A stretch of 64,000 bases of DNA from Ilyomonas sp964249755 (GTDB lineage Bacteria > Bacteroidota > Bacteroidia > Chitinophagales > Chitinophagaceae): NCBI GenBank assembly GCA_964249755.1, contig CAXUDB010000005.1:1-64000 (forward strand). The letters are read 5' to 3'. The number at the start of each line of letters is the position of its first letter. Positions within the stretch are counted from its first letter, which is position 1. This document shows positions 16,971-25,152 of the stretch, in pieces. Position numbers and translations under genes: made by a program. Under the pieces are notes generated by a model, which was given only the letters and a program-made list of their open reading frames with translations, searched no databases and was not told the origin of the DNA.

Positions 16971-17045
16971 GTTGTTCGCTGACCGTCTTTTAAAAGCTGT
17001 TCTTCCTCATTCTTTCAGAGGATAAAATGGACGCTTGCTATTTTC

Positions 17046-17300
17046 TTATCGTTTCAGTTTTGTAATATCGTACCCACTGAAGATGCGGGTGAGCGCAAGA
17101 CTCTTTGTTTGCTTCCAGTTGTCTAAGTTACCTTCGGTAATTACCCGCCAGAAGTTTTTCAGCTTCAGGTCTTCCGCATCGGACGTATCAGGAAAAAAGC
17201 CCCGGATTGCGTTGCGTGTTTTAAAGTTAATGTTGATCATTCTATTTTCCTTTTCCGGTGTATTGGAACCCAGGAAAACCTCAATTTGTGCGCTTGTCAT
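17046..17300 (-). CDS. Small hypothetical protein
   Basis: 84 aa from the ATG at 17300; the frame is open to 17426 but that part overlaps the upstream gene. No signal peptide or membrane segment. The C-terminal half (NFWRVITEGNLDNWKQTKS, then IFSGYDI) is rich in aromatic and charged residues and looks like a folded small domain. No family assigned. It starts 10 bp after the 17311-17751 gene on the same strand, so the two form an operon. Confidence 0.55.
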   Translation of the reverse strand: MTSAQIEVFLGSNTPEKENRMININFKTRNAIRGFFPDTSDAEDLKLKNFWRVITEGNLDNWKQTKSLALTRIFSGYDITKLKR

Positions 17301-17310
17301 AACAAAATTT

Positions 17311-17751
17311 TTAAACGGTGATTGTTGCAAGATTGGCGATGGGCAGGCTGGTTTCTGCAGTAAACTGCAGCTCTTCTTTTTGAATACTGAAAAAAAGGTT
17401 TTGCAACAGGTGCAGATACTGGACATTCTTTACCAGCTCGCGATGAGAAAAATCAACGGCAGAAAAATCTCTGTCCAGTTCTATAGTTGAGGTTCGTTTT
17501 GGCTTTGAATGCTGCCAGGTTTTGTGATACGGATGAAAGGTGAACCCCAATGCGCCGAGCAGAGCATCGGAAATGGGTACTGCGCTTAACCGGTCAGACG
17601 ATGCTTCCTCATACTCACGGCGATTATTTTTTTCGAAGCCAATACACAAAGTCTGTATGTTGTCTTTCGCTTCCTGTATACAGCATACTTTCTTCATCTC
17701 ATTATCTACCAGAATGTAATTGCCTATCCTCAGTTCGTGGCTTTGTATCAT
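17311..17751 (-). CDS. Hypothetical protein of a Bacteroidota-wide small family
   Basis: 146 aa, soluble. The N-terminus ELRIGNYILVDNEMKKV, a middle segment with PISDALLGALGF, and the C-terminal YLHLLQNLFFSIQKEEL pattern are the recurring features of a family of unknown function that I recognise as common in Bacteroidota chromosomes and phages (RIGN start, VHxLQNLYF end). That memory was not checked against a database. Function unknown. It is co-oriented with the small genes on either side (10 and 37 bp spacing). Confidence 0.65.
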   Translation of the reverse strand: MIQSHELRIGNYILVDNEMKKVCCIQEAKDNIQTLCIGFEKNNRREYEEASSDRLSAVPISDALLGALGFTFHPYHKTWQHSKPKRTSTIELDRDFSAVDFSHRELVKNVQYLHLLQNLFFSIQKEELQFTAETSLPIANLATITV

Positions 17752-17788
17752 ATTCTTTTTGCTTTATGTTTCGTTTTTGGCGGTGGGC

Positions 17789-18082
17789 TCATGCATCCGG
17801 TTCTTTTCTTACCAACGGCTGGTAGTGCGCTTTCAGCCAGTTGAACACACTGATCTCATTGTTTATCTGCAAAGGCATTTCTTTCACTAGCATGTGCTCT
17901 ATTTTCTGCCCTTCGCTTACTGTGAGAGCAGTTACTAAGGTGTTGAACAGGTTCATCATTCGCAGAACATCTACACCGCTAAAACGGTTGAAGAACGCAG
18001 CGGAAGGAGCCAGGGCAGACAACAACAGGTTCGTATTCCAGTAATATTCTTTTTCGAGCAAATCAATCTTGCAAAACATCAT
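17789..18082 (-). CDS. Small protein of unknown function, paralogue of the 13.8 kb gene
   Basis: 97 aa, soluble. Residues from FNRFSG to FNWLKAHY are about half identical to the 100-aa protein at 13827-14129, with the same F-x-R-F-x-G, M-x-NLF and SVFNWLK blocks. The N-termini differ. It is the first gene of a minus-strand trio of small unknown genes. Function unknown. The start could be either of two adjacent ATG codons. Confidence 0.65.
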   Translation of the reverse strand: MMFCKIDLLEKEYYWNTNLLLSALAPSAAFFNRFSGVDVLRMMNLFNTLVTALTVSEGQKIEHMLVKEMPLQINNEISVFNWLKAHYQPLVRKEPDA

Positions 18083-18601
18083 AACTTCTTTTTTGAAAGC
18101 TATTCAATCTATTGTAAACGCTATGTATTAACCTTCTTTAATTACATCAGCCCCTTTCACCCAGTCATCCGAAGCCAACAAGCGGTTACGCTTTGTGTAC
18201 GGCATGCAAAAACCGGAGTTGAATAATGCAGCGGGTCATACTGTTGTATAATAAAGACGTAAAGAAAATCTGAGAAAGGAACGAGGTAAGAAAAGTAAGC
18301 AGAGGTGAACTTTTTGGTTCATAGCAGAATGCTTATCTACGAGGTGCGAAACTCAAACGTTTCCATGCAAGCTAAGCTTATTTGTTGGCGCTAACTATTT
18401 ATTGATGGATTATAACAATCCGTACAATGACTTTGTAGGGCAGGATTCTTTTTAAATCTTGTTTGAATCGGATATTAATGGGTGACTTAAACAGAGAGAG
18501 CAATGCTCTTTTCGCGAATGCAATGACAAAAAGTTATAAAGACAACAATGTGAGAATGAAGAACGAAACCTTTATAAGCTGTTATCTTTTCCATGCAGCT
18601 A
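18083..18601. other. Intergenic region, no gene seen
   Basis: About 520 bp between the start of the small-gene trio and the end of mutY. A 61-codon frame (18463-18648) overlaps the 3' end of mutY and has no supporting feature. It should contain the promoter of the trio. Confidence 0.45.
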
Positions 18602-19678
18602 TTAAAATAATGTTGTCTGAAAAGACACCATTTGCAGATACTCATTAATGATTTTCGGGAAAGGAAGCGCGCCTCTTTCTTCTTCCGTAAGCCAGGGGTA
18701 ATGTTTCAACACAGTAGGAATTTGTGGCAGTTTAATTTTGATAAACACCGCCCCAACCGTTTGGTGGGTAAGCTGTTGAGATAAACCCGGAGAGATGTAT
18801 TGCACAGAAGCATTGGCAACGGAAAACTGATGCTGCAGAAAGTGGTGAACATCTTCTTCTGTCCAGTGTTTTCCTTTGTCAGTTTCTAATAAATAAAACT
18901 CGTAGAGGTCCTGCCAGATGTCTTTGCCTCCCCGCTGGTGAACAAGAGTCTTATCTCGCACTGTGAAAATAAAATAGTTAAACCAGCGCGTTTTTTTTGT
19001 CAGCACTTTTTCTTTTACGGGCAATTCGTTCACGCGCCCGGTCTGGTAAGCTTCACAGCCATTTTGCAACGTGCATTCATTGCACAAAGGGCTAACTGGT
19101 TTGCATACCGTGGCGCCAAAGTCCATAATCGCCTGGTTGTGGCTGGCGGGGTCTTGTTTGTCTAAGACTTCGTTGGCTAATTGTGTGAAACGCTGTTTGC
19201 CTTCGGTGCTATCAATTGGTACAGCAATATTGAAACAACGTGCAAGCACGCGGAATACATTGCCATCTACTACAGCATGGGGAAGACCAAACGCAAAGGA
19301 AGCAATGGCAGCCGCCGTATAAGGCCCTACGCCCTTAAGGGCTAATATATCTTCGTAGCGGCTGGGAAATACGCCATCAAAATGATGAACGATGTAACGC
19401 GCCGTTGCCAATAGGTTGCGGCAGCGGCTGTAATAGCCAAGCCCTTCCCATAGTTTAAACACTTCCTCATCGGACGCAGCCGCTAATTGAAGAAGAGTTG
19501 GATACTTGGCAACAAAGGCTTGATAGTAGGGAATAGCCATGGCAGCCCGCGTTTGTTGCAGTATGATTTCGCTAAGCCAAATTTTATAAGGATCGCTTTC
19601 TTCTTTCCAGGGCAGTTGCCTGTTGTTGCCTGTATTGTGCCATGCAGCTAATTGGCAAGTAAATTGCTGTTTATCCAT
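18602..19678 (-). CDS. mutY: A/G-specific adenine DNA glycosylase
   Basis: 358 aa. Removes adenine mispaired with 8-oxoguanine in base-excision repair. The catalytic residues E37 (WLSEIILQQT) and D138 (PHAVVDGNV) and the four iron-sulfur cysteines C192, C199, C202 and C208 fall at the same positions as in the E. coli enzyme. The HhH segment is LALKGVGPYTAAAIASF. The C-terminal NUDIX-like domain that recognises 8-oxoG is present (about 230-350). It is divergent from the HU-family gene. Confidence 0.95.
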   Translation of the reverse strand: MDKQQFTCQLAAWHNTGNNRQLPWKEESDPYKIWLSEIILQQTRAAMAIPYYQAFVAKYPTLLQLAAASDEEVFKLWEGLGYYSRCRNLLATARYIVHHFDGVFPSRYEDILALKGVGPYTAAAIASFAFGLPHAVVDGNVFRVLARCFNIAVPIDSTEGKQRFTQLANEVLDKQDPASHNQAIMDFGATVCKPVSPLCNECTLQNGCEAYQTGRVNELPVKEKVLTKKTRWFNYFIFTVRDKTLVHQRGGKDIWQDLYEFYLLETDKGKHWTEEDVHHFLQHQFSVANASVQYISPGLSQQLTHQTVGAVFIKIKLPQIPTVLKHYPWLTEEERGALPFPKIINEYLQMVSFQTTLF

Positions 19679-19787
19679 GCAAATAATCTGTGTTATTACT
19701 TAGTAGTTATTGAATTTTAATACGGATTGCCTAACTTTTAATCACAATTGCGCATAGATTTATTTTACTAAAAAGATTGAAAAACCA

Positions 19788-20084
19788 ATGAGAAAGTCGG
19801 ACCTGATAACCAACATCTCAGACAAAACAGGAATTGCTAAAGTAGATGTTTTAGTGTCGCTGGAAACGATGCTAAAGGAGATTAAAGAAAGTTTAGCGAA
19901 GGGTGAAAATATTTACATCCGCGGCTTTGGATCGTTCATTACAAAAAAGCGCGCCGCAAAGATTGGCCGGAACATTAAAAAGAATGTGGCGGTTGAAATT
20001 CCTGAGCATTATATACCGGCTTTTAAACCATCGAAGGAATTTATTAACGAAGTGAAAGAAATGCACAGCCGTCCCAACAAGTAA
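19788..20084 (+). CDS. HU/IHF-family DNA-binding protein
   Basis: 98 aa. Nucleoid protein that bends DNA as a dimer. The full family pattern is present: a helical N-terminus starting RKSDLITNIS, the GENIYIRGFGSFITKKRAAK beta-arm entry, and PAFKPSKEF near the C-terminus. The beta-arm tip (IPEHYIPAFKPS) lacks the usual RNP triplet and reads differently, as in some Bacteroidota paralogues. It is closely followed by a TPR protein gene (24 bp). Confidence 0.9.
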   Translation: MRKSDLITNISDKTGIAKVDVLVSLETMLKEIKESLAKGENIYIRGFGSFITKKRAAKIGRNIKKNVAVEIPEHYIPAFKPSKEFINEVKEMHSRPNK

Positions 20085-20089
20085 CTTTG
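20082..20089 (+). promoter_or_regulatory. Candidate -7 box (TAACTTTG) for the TPR gene
   Basis: A perfect match to the Bacteroidota TAnnTTTG box, overlapping the HU stop codon and 19 bp before the TPR gene ATG. No clear -33 TTG is seen. Confidence 0.35.
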
Positions 20090-20108
20090 CCGGCACGAAC
20101 GCATTTCG

Positions 20109-20969
20109 ATGGATAAAAAACAACTTTTGGTAGTAACAGGGGGCATTGTATTATTTGCCTGCCTGTTTTTTTTTGGCAGAACTGTGCCGGATGTCAAAGC
20201 GCCGGTTGTATCTACAGCTCATAATACCGATTCCTCTTCTCATGTAGAAGAAGGCGCTGCTACTACCGAAACCGTACTCTCACAGGCAAAAGCGAAACTC
20301 TCTCCTACTCAGCTTACGCGCCTTGCACAATTAGAAAACAGCGTGGTTCGCGGCGATGTAAAAGCGCAACAAATTAAAGTGTATGACCAGTTGGCCGGCT
20401 TTTGGGACGACAGTATAGGCCATCATTTATTGGGCGCTTACTACACTGGCGAAGCAGGTAAGTTGGAAAAGTCTGAAAAAAAGCTCAGCTTTGCAGCCCG
20501 TTTGATGCTGGATAACCTGATAACCGGCGAAAATCCGCAGTATCAGCACTGGCTGGCAACAAACGCAAAGGAGTTATTTGAGAAGAGCGTGGAACTGAAC
20601 CCGGCGAATGATTCGGCCACAATTGGTATCGGCGCCTGTTATTTGTTTGGTGATATTTCTGATAATCCCATGCAGGGTATTATGAGCATCCGGCAAGTAG
20701 TGGAAAAGCATCCCGATAACCTGTACGGACAGATGATGCTGGGTCTGGGTGGAATACGCAGTGGACAATATGACCGGGCGATAGAGCGGTTTCTAACGGT
20801 GGTGAAAGGAGAGCCGCATAATGCTGAGGCGTTACTATACTTAGCTGAAACCTATGAACGGAAAGGCGCGAAAGACAGCGCAGCAAGATGGTACCGGGAA
20901 GCAAAAGAAAATATTGCAATACCGGAAGCAAAAGCGGCGATAGACGAACGAATAAAAACATTGCAGTAA
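20109..20969 (+). CDS. Membrane-anchored TPR protein
   Basis: 286 aa. Residues 6-23 form an N-terminal membrane anchor. The periplasmic part carries tetratricopeptide repeats in the C-terminal ~140 residues (for example ALLYLAETYERKGAKDSAARWYREA), which mediate protein contacts. The same gene order (HU-like, TPR, small basic peptide, rng) recurs in Bacteroidota as far as I recall. Specific partners are unknown. Confidence 0.75.
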   Translation: MDKKQLLVVTGGIVLFACLFFFGRTVPDVKAPVVSTAHNTDSSSHVEEGAATTETVLSQAKAKLSPTQLTRLAQLENSVVRGDVKAQQIKVYDQLAGFWDDSIGHHLLGAYYTGEAGKLEKSEKKLSFAARLMLDNLITGENPQYQHWLATNAKELFEKSVELNPANDSATIGIGACYLFGDISDNPMQGIMSIRQVVEKHPDNLYGQMMLGLGGIRSGQYDRAIERFLTVVKGEPHNAEALLYLAETYERKGAKDSAARWYREAKENIAIPEAKAAIDERIKTLQ

Positions 20970-21003
20970 ACTTTATTTTTCATTATAAAATTCATTGACA
21001 GGT

Positions 21004-21099
21004 ATGCCTTGCGGAAAAAAAAGAAAACGTCATAAAATTGCTACGCACAAGCGCAAAAAAAGACTTAGAAAAAATCGCCATAAGAAGAAGAACAAATAG
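21004..21099 (+). CDS. mS38/bS22-like small ribosomal protein (AURKAIP1/COX24 domain)
   Basis: Only 31 aa, starting MPCGKKRKRHKIATHKRKKR. Twenty-one of 31 residues are Lys, Arg or His. This matches the short AURKAIP1/COX24-domain peptide annotated in many Bacteroidota, related to mitochondrial mS38 and mycobacterial bS22, which sit on the small ribosomal subunit. It is followed by a good terminator, so it ends the HU-TPR transcript before rng. A ribosomal role here is inferred from the family. Confidence 0.8.
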   Translation: MPCGKKRKRHKIATHKRKKRLRKNRHKKKNK

Positions 21100-21123
21100 T
21101 TTTTCTGTTTGAACAATGCTAAC

Positions 21124-21152
21124 ACCGGAGCCGTAAGGTTCCGGTTTCTTTC
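21124..21152 (+). terminator. Terminator after the mS38-like gene
   Basis: ACCGGAGCC pairs with GGTTCCGGT (one G-U pair) around loop GTAA, followed by TTCTTTCC. Confidence 0.7.
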
Positions 21153-21320
21153 CTGATTATTGCTTCGGTTTTTTGTACGCAACTTTTCCTTCCTCCTTAT
21201 CCACGAATCCAAGAGCAGAAATCACGCAGGTTAAATGCTGTGCCCATAAGTTTCCGTTGGCTGGCAACGGCTGTGCGATTGTCTCTTTTTATTTTTTCAC
21301 TTTTTAAAGTTGCTCATTTT

Positions 21321-22886
21321 GTGAACAAAGATTTAATAATAAACGCAGCACCTACGGGAGTAGAGATAGCGCTGCTGGAAGACAAGAAGCTGGTAGAACT
21401 GCACAACGAAAAAGCAGATGCTTCCTTTGCCGTTGGCGATTTATATCTTGGCAAAGTAAAAAAACTGATACCCGGGCTGAACGCTGCTTTTGTAGATGTA
21501 GGTTTTGAGAAAGATGCGTTCCTTCACTATACCGACCTTAGTCCCTATGCCAAATCGCTGCTGAAGTTTACGCAGATGTCTATTGCTGATAAGAGCGAAG
21601 ACGGACTTGATTTTACGAAATTCCAGATAGAGCCCGAGATAGTAAAGACAGGTAAGATAAACGATGTGTTGGGCGGCAAGCCAAACGTGCTGGTGCAGAT
21701 ATTAAAGGAACCGATTGCTGCCAAAGGCCCGCGTTTGAGTTGCGAACTATCGCTGCCGGGACGATACATTGTAGTAACGCCTTTTAACGACGTAGTGGCG
21801 GTATCGAAAAAAATACATTCTTCGGAAGAACGGAAGCGGCTGCATAAGATTGTAGAATCTATTAAACCCAAAAACTTTGGTGTGATTGTGCGCACGGCTG
21901 CCGAAGGCAAGAAAGCCGCCGAGTTACATGAAGATGTAATGATGCTGGTCGATACCTGGAAAAAGATTCAAAAGAGCCTGCACAATGCGGAAGCGCCCTG
22001 TAAAATATTGAGCGAGCAGGACAAAACAACAAGCATTCTGCGCGACCTGCTGAACGAGGATTTCAATCGCATTGTAACCAACGATAAAAATATTTTCAAC
22101 GACACGAAAAGCTACATCCAAAAGTTTGCCCCGGACAAAGCTGATATCGTTACGTACTATAACAATGGCATTCCTATATACGACCAGTTTGGTGTGAATA
22201 AGCAGATTAAATCATCATTCGGCAAAACAGTGAACCTTCCAAGCGGCGCTTATTTAATTATTGAACACACCGAAGCCCTACATGTAATAGATGTGAACAG
22301 TGGCTATAAAAGTGTGAGCAACAGTCAGGAAGAGAACGCGTTGCAAACTAACTTGGAAGCAGCAGAAGAAATAGCCCGGCAGTTACGGCTGCGCGATATT
22401 GGTGGTATTATCGTGGTGGACTTCATAGACATGAAGAACCCCGACAACAAGAGAAAGGTGCAGGAAGCAATGGATGATTTTATGCGTCCTGACCGCGCAA
22501 AACACGCGGTGCTGCCCATTTCTAAATTCGGCATTATGCAGCTTACCCGCCAGCGGATGCGGCCGGAAGTAAACATTAACACATCTGAGATTTGCCCTTG
22601 CTGTAATGGCACGGGCAAAATTGCTCCAACGGTATTGCTCACAGAAGAAATAGAGAAAAAACTGCAGTACCTAGTATCACACCAGCATCAGAATATTACC
22701 ATTGCGGTAAACCCGATTTTGTATTCGCACCTAACCAAGGGAACCTGGTGGAAATTTAACTCGAATTCAATCGGTAGCCAGTGGAGCCGCAAACACAAAA
22801 CAAAGATTGCTGTAACCAAAAACAACGATTACTATCTAACCGAGTTTCATTTTTTTGACAGTAATGATGAAGAGATTAAGATATAA
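21321..22886 (+). CDS. rng: Ribonuclease E/G family endoribonuclease
   Basis: 521 aa from a GTG at 21321, giving VNKDLIINAAPTGVEIALLED, the usual Bacteroidota RNase G start. The frame is open to 21240, but the extra 27 residues are hydrophobic and atypical, so GTG is chosen. An S1-type domain with an insertion occupies about 35-130. The metal-binding catalytic Asp residues are in HVIDVNSG and IVVDFIDM. The zinc-link is CPCC, just before NGTGK. It cleaves single-stranded RNA in rRNA maturation and mRNA decay. A long stem-loop and a terminator follow. Confidence 0.92.
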   Translation: MNKDLIINAAPTGVEIALLEDKKLVELHNEKADASFAVGDLYLGKVKKLIPGLNAAFVDVGFEKDAFLHYTDLSPYAKSLLKFTQMSIADKSEDGLDFTKFQIEPEIVKTGKINDVLGGKPNVLVQILKEPIAAKGPRLSCELSLPGRYIVVTPFNDVVAVSKKIHSSEERKRLHKIVESIKPKNFGVIVRTAAEGKKAAELHEDVMMLVDTWKKIQKSLHNAEAPCKILSEQDKTTSILRDLLNEDFNRIVTNDKNIFNDTKSYIQKFAPDKADIVTYYNNGIPIYDQFGVNKQIKSSFGKTVNLPSGAYLIIEHTEALHVIDVNSGYKSVSNSQEENALQTNLEAAEEIARQLRLRDIGGIIVVDFIDMKNPDNKRKVQEAMDDFMRPDRAKHAVLPISKFGIMQLTRQRMRPEVNINTSEICPCCNGTGKIAPTVLLTEEIEKKLQYLVSHQHQNITIAVNPILYSHLTKGTWWKFNSNSIGSQWSRKHKTKIAVTKNNDYYLTEFHFFDSNDEEIKI

Positions 22887-22892
22887 TCAGCC

Positions 22893-22968
22893 TTGTATAT
22901 GATTTGTCTGATACCCCGATTTTTAATCAGGTTAACCTCTACCTTCCCAGTCGGAAAATCATATACAA
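22893..22968 (+). other. Long 13-bp stem-loop directly 3' of rng
   Basis: TTGTATATGATTT (22893-22905) is perfectly complementary to AAATCATATACAA (22956-22968), enclosing 50 nt. It lies 6 bp after the rng stop and just before the terminator, so it would be in the 3' untranslated part of the rng mRNA. Confidence 0.5.
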
Positions 22969-22982
22969 CTCTGGTATAAATA

Positions 22983-23024
22983 AAACTAAAAAAGCATCCG
23001 CCACGGCGGATGCTTTTTTAGTTT
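22983..23024. terminator. Bidirectional terminator between rng and rpoZ
   Basis: A 20-nt perfect palindrome arm (AAACTAAAAAAGCATCCGCC) with its complement, with A/T runs that serve both strands. Confidence 0.9.
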
Positions 23025-23038
23025 ATACGCTGACAGTA

Positions 23039-23380
23039 TTATCTGAACAGATCATCATCATTCTTACGATAATAGATCTTATCTTCCATAAATTCCTGCG
23101 TAGCTAAAATAGCTGCGTTCGGCATCTTCTCGTACGCGCGCGAAATCTCAATTTGCTCTTTGTTCTCGTGCACTTCCTCAAGGCTGTCGGTATGCGTGGC
23201 AAACTCTTCGAGCTTGCTGTGCAATTCGTCTTTTACAGTGATGTTGATCTGGTTGGCTCTCTTTGCTATCACTGCGATAGACTCATAAAGATTACCGGTC
23301 TTGCCTTTTATATCGATCAGGCTTTTTGTTTCTACCACGCTGGCCACATTATTGCCCAGTTGTCGCCTTAGCTTGCTCAT
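23039..23380 (-). CDS. rpoZ: RNA polymerase omega subunit, Bacteroidota type
   Basis: 113 aa. The core LYESIAVIAKRANQI corresponds to the conserved omega segment. The C-terminal EQIEISRAYEKMP and EFMEDKIYYRK segments are characteristic of the Bacteroidota omega proteins found beside bamD. Omega assists RNA polymerase assembly. Its start lies inside the 3' end of bamD (32-bp overlap in another frame), implying co-transcription and probable translational coupling. Confidence 0.85.
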   Translation of the reverse strand: MSKLRRQLGNNVASVVETKSLIDIKGKTGNLYESIAVIAKRANQINITVKDELHSKLEEFATHTDSLEEVHENKEQIEISRAYEKMPNAAILATQEFMEDKIYYRKNDDDLFR

Positions 23381-24173
23381 CTTGTAATGTTTTTATGTGA
23401 TGGGACGATAGTGTCCGAAATTCTTCTATTTGCGGACGCAAGTTACTTTGCGGGAACCGATCTTCAAAATCAGAGATTTCGGTTAGTACTTTATCAAACC
23501 GTTCCGTTTGCCTTTCGGCTACGCTGTTTTCTGCATATTTGTAATAAGACTTTACTACTTCCAGCTTATATTGATCGCTTTTGTATGAATCGGGATAGTC
23601 ATCCATTAATGCACTGAAGGCTACCGCCGCCGATTTGAAATAGCTTAAATCATAATATAGTTTAGCTGCCTTAAAGTCCTTTGTCTCCTGCTTTTCGCGC
23701 AGTATTACAATAATACTATCGGCACTTTTATTTCTCGCATTGTCAGGATGTGTATTGATAAACGCCTGCATCAGCGCAATTGTTTTTGAAGTATTTGTCT
23801 GATCCAGGTCTACTTTCGGCGATTGCTTGTAAAAACAAAACGCACGCATGTATTCGCATTCTTCCGTGCGCTGCCCGTTGGGAAAATTTTCGGTGTAATT
23901 TTTAAAGAGGTTTTCCGCATTCAAATAGTCCTTCTGATTATAAGCGCAGTAGGCATATTTGTAATACATGTCTTCAAAACGCGCTGTTCCTTTTACATAC
24001 GGAAACAAGCCTTCAAACAGTTGCGAAGCTTTATCCCACTTCTTCTGCGCATAATACTGCTCTGCCATTTTATATTTATACTCATTGTCTTTACTCTTCA
24101 GCACCTTGCCAAATTGGGAAGCGCAGGAAGAGAACAAGAGAAGAGCCAACAGAACCTGAAACATTAATTTCAT
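23349..24173 (-). CDS. bamD: Outer membrane assembly lipoprotein BamD
   Basis: 274 aa. The signal peptide ends in lipobox FSSC (Cys17). The mature part carries TPR-type repeats in BamD spacing (YYAQKKWDKASQLFEGL, YCAYNQKDYLNAENLF, NFPNGQ, YYDLSYFKSAAVAF, DDYPDS). BamD is the essential lipoprotein of the BAM complex that inserts beta-barrel proteins into the outer membrane. It forms an operon with rpoZ, whose start it overlaps by 32 bp. Confidence 0.9.
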   Translation of the reverse strand: MKLMFQVLLALLLFSSCASQFGKVLKSKDNEYKYKMAEQYYAQKKWDKASQLFEGLFPYVKGTARFEDMYYKYAYCAYNQKDYLNAENLFKNYTENFPNGQRTEECEYMRAFCFYKQSPKVDLDQTNTSKTIALMQAFINTHPDNARNKSADSIIVILREKQETKDFKAAKLYYDLSYFKSAAVAFSALMDDYPDSYKSDQYKLEVVKSYYKYAENSVAERQTERFDKVLTEISDFEDRFPQSNLRPQIEEFRTLSSHHIKTLQDEQAKATTGQ

Positions 24174-24347
24174 AGAGTGCGCGAAATTAGTTTTTTAAGA
24201 AGCAATAATAAAAAGCTTACCCACGCTTTCACGTCTTGTTAAGGTTAATTAAAAGATAAAGAATCAACGGCACATTATGTGCTTTAGTGTTTTGCATATT
24301 AAACGATTGTTTACCATTTCCATCTCATATGCTGTTAGTGGTTCAAT

Positions 24348-24355
24348 TATTTTTG
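24348..24355 (+). promoter_or_regulatory. Candidate -7 box (TATTTTTG) for the lolA-like gene
   Basis: Exact TAnnTTTG match, 19 bp before the ATG at 24375. No clear -33 TTG at the expected distance. Confidence 0.4.
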
Positions 24356-24374
24356 TTACCCAAAATTTTATTTG

Positions 24375-25001
24375 ATGAAAAGAATCTTATTATTGATGAC
24401 GCTTGCTGTAACTCTTGTCAGTACTGCTTTTGCGCAAAGCGATGCGAAAGCTGTGCTGGACAGAGTGAGTGCAAAACTAAAAGGCAACAAAGGCATTTCG
24501 GCAAATTTTACTTACACCACAAAGGATAAAAAGAATACAAGTCACGGCACAAAGAGCGGGCAGATTTTGGTGAAAGGTCAGAAGTATTTTTTGAAGCAGG
24601 GCAACACGGAAGTTTATAGCGATGGCAGCAAAAACTGGAATTACAACACTACGGATAAGGAAGTTACGGTAACGGAAGCAGATGATAACAACGCAGGTTT
24701 TACGCCGGCTAAATTCCTGGGTAACTTCTACGATAAAGACTTTACCTACAAACTGGTTTCATCGGCTGGCAGCACTTACCAGATTGCGCTTTTGCCGGTT
24801 GACAAGCGTAAAAACTATAAGCAGGTAACGGTGTATGTTGATAAAACAAAAGACCTCGTAACAAAAGCTCAGGTGCTGGATAAAGCAGACAACACCATCG
24901 AGTTTACATTAAGTAATGTGAATACGAATGCAACTATACCCGACAACAAATTTGTGTTTGATGAGAAGTCGCATCCGGGTGTGGAAGTGATTAGTCAATA
25001 A
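24375..25001 (+). CDS. lolA: LolA-like outer membrane lipoprotein carrier
   Basis: 208 aa from ATG 24375 (a TTG one codon upstream is less likely). Residues 1-20 form a signal peptide cut after AFA. The mature protein has the LolA layout: N-terminal AKAVLDRVSAKLKGNKGISANF, then a half-open beta barrel with GQILVKGQKYFLK, the W-containing strand SDGSKNWNYN, and a C-terminal NKFVFDEKSHPGVEVI. It would carry lipoproteins across the periplasm to the outer membrane, a heavy demand in a lipoprotein-rich Bacteroidota cell. A terminator follows. Confidence 0.85.
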   Translation: MKRILLLMTLAVTLVSTAFAQSDAKAVLDRVSAKLKGNKGISANFTYTTKDKKNTSHGTKSGQILVKGQKYFLKQGNTEVYSDGSKNWNYNTTDKEVTVTEADDNNAGFTPAKFLGNFYDKDFTYKLVSSAGSTYQIALLPVDKRKNYKQVTVYVDKTKDLVTKAQVLDKADNTIEFTLSNVNTNATIPDNKFVFDEKSHPGVEVISQ

Positions 25002-25024
25002 AAACTAATCCTGATCGATTTAAT

Positions 25025-25052
25025 AAAAAGCCTCCTGACGGGAGGCTTTTTT
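25025..25052 (+). terminator. Terminator after the lolA-like gene
   Basis: AAAAGCCTCC pairs with GGAGGCTTTT around loop TGACG, followed by TT. Confidence 0.85.
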
Positions 25053-25122
25053 ATTGGTAACTGCTAGATTCTTGTTTCACAAACGTCCTCACCTGTCCAA
25101 CTTCTTCCAAATCTCATCTCCC

Positions 25123-25130
25123 TATCTTTG
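25123..25130 (+). promoter_or_regulatory. Candidate -7 box (TATCTTTG) for aspS
   Basis: Exact TAnnTTTG match 22 bp before the aspS ATG. The -33 region is TTC-rich rather than TTG. Confidence 0.45.
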
Positions 25131-25152
25131 CGCTCCTCAAAAATTAAATATC

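Noticed and set aside
16807..17025. 72-codon plus-strand frame
   Set aside because: It overlaps the better-supported 35-aa membrane protein and runs through its terminator.
18463..18648. 61-codon plus-strand frame beside mutY
   Set aside because: It overlaps the mutY 3' end and has no recognisable feature.
21240..21320. 27-residue N-terminal extension of RNase G
   Set aside because: Hydrophobic and unlike family members; the GTG at 21321 gives the normal start.
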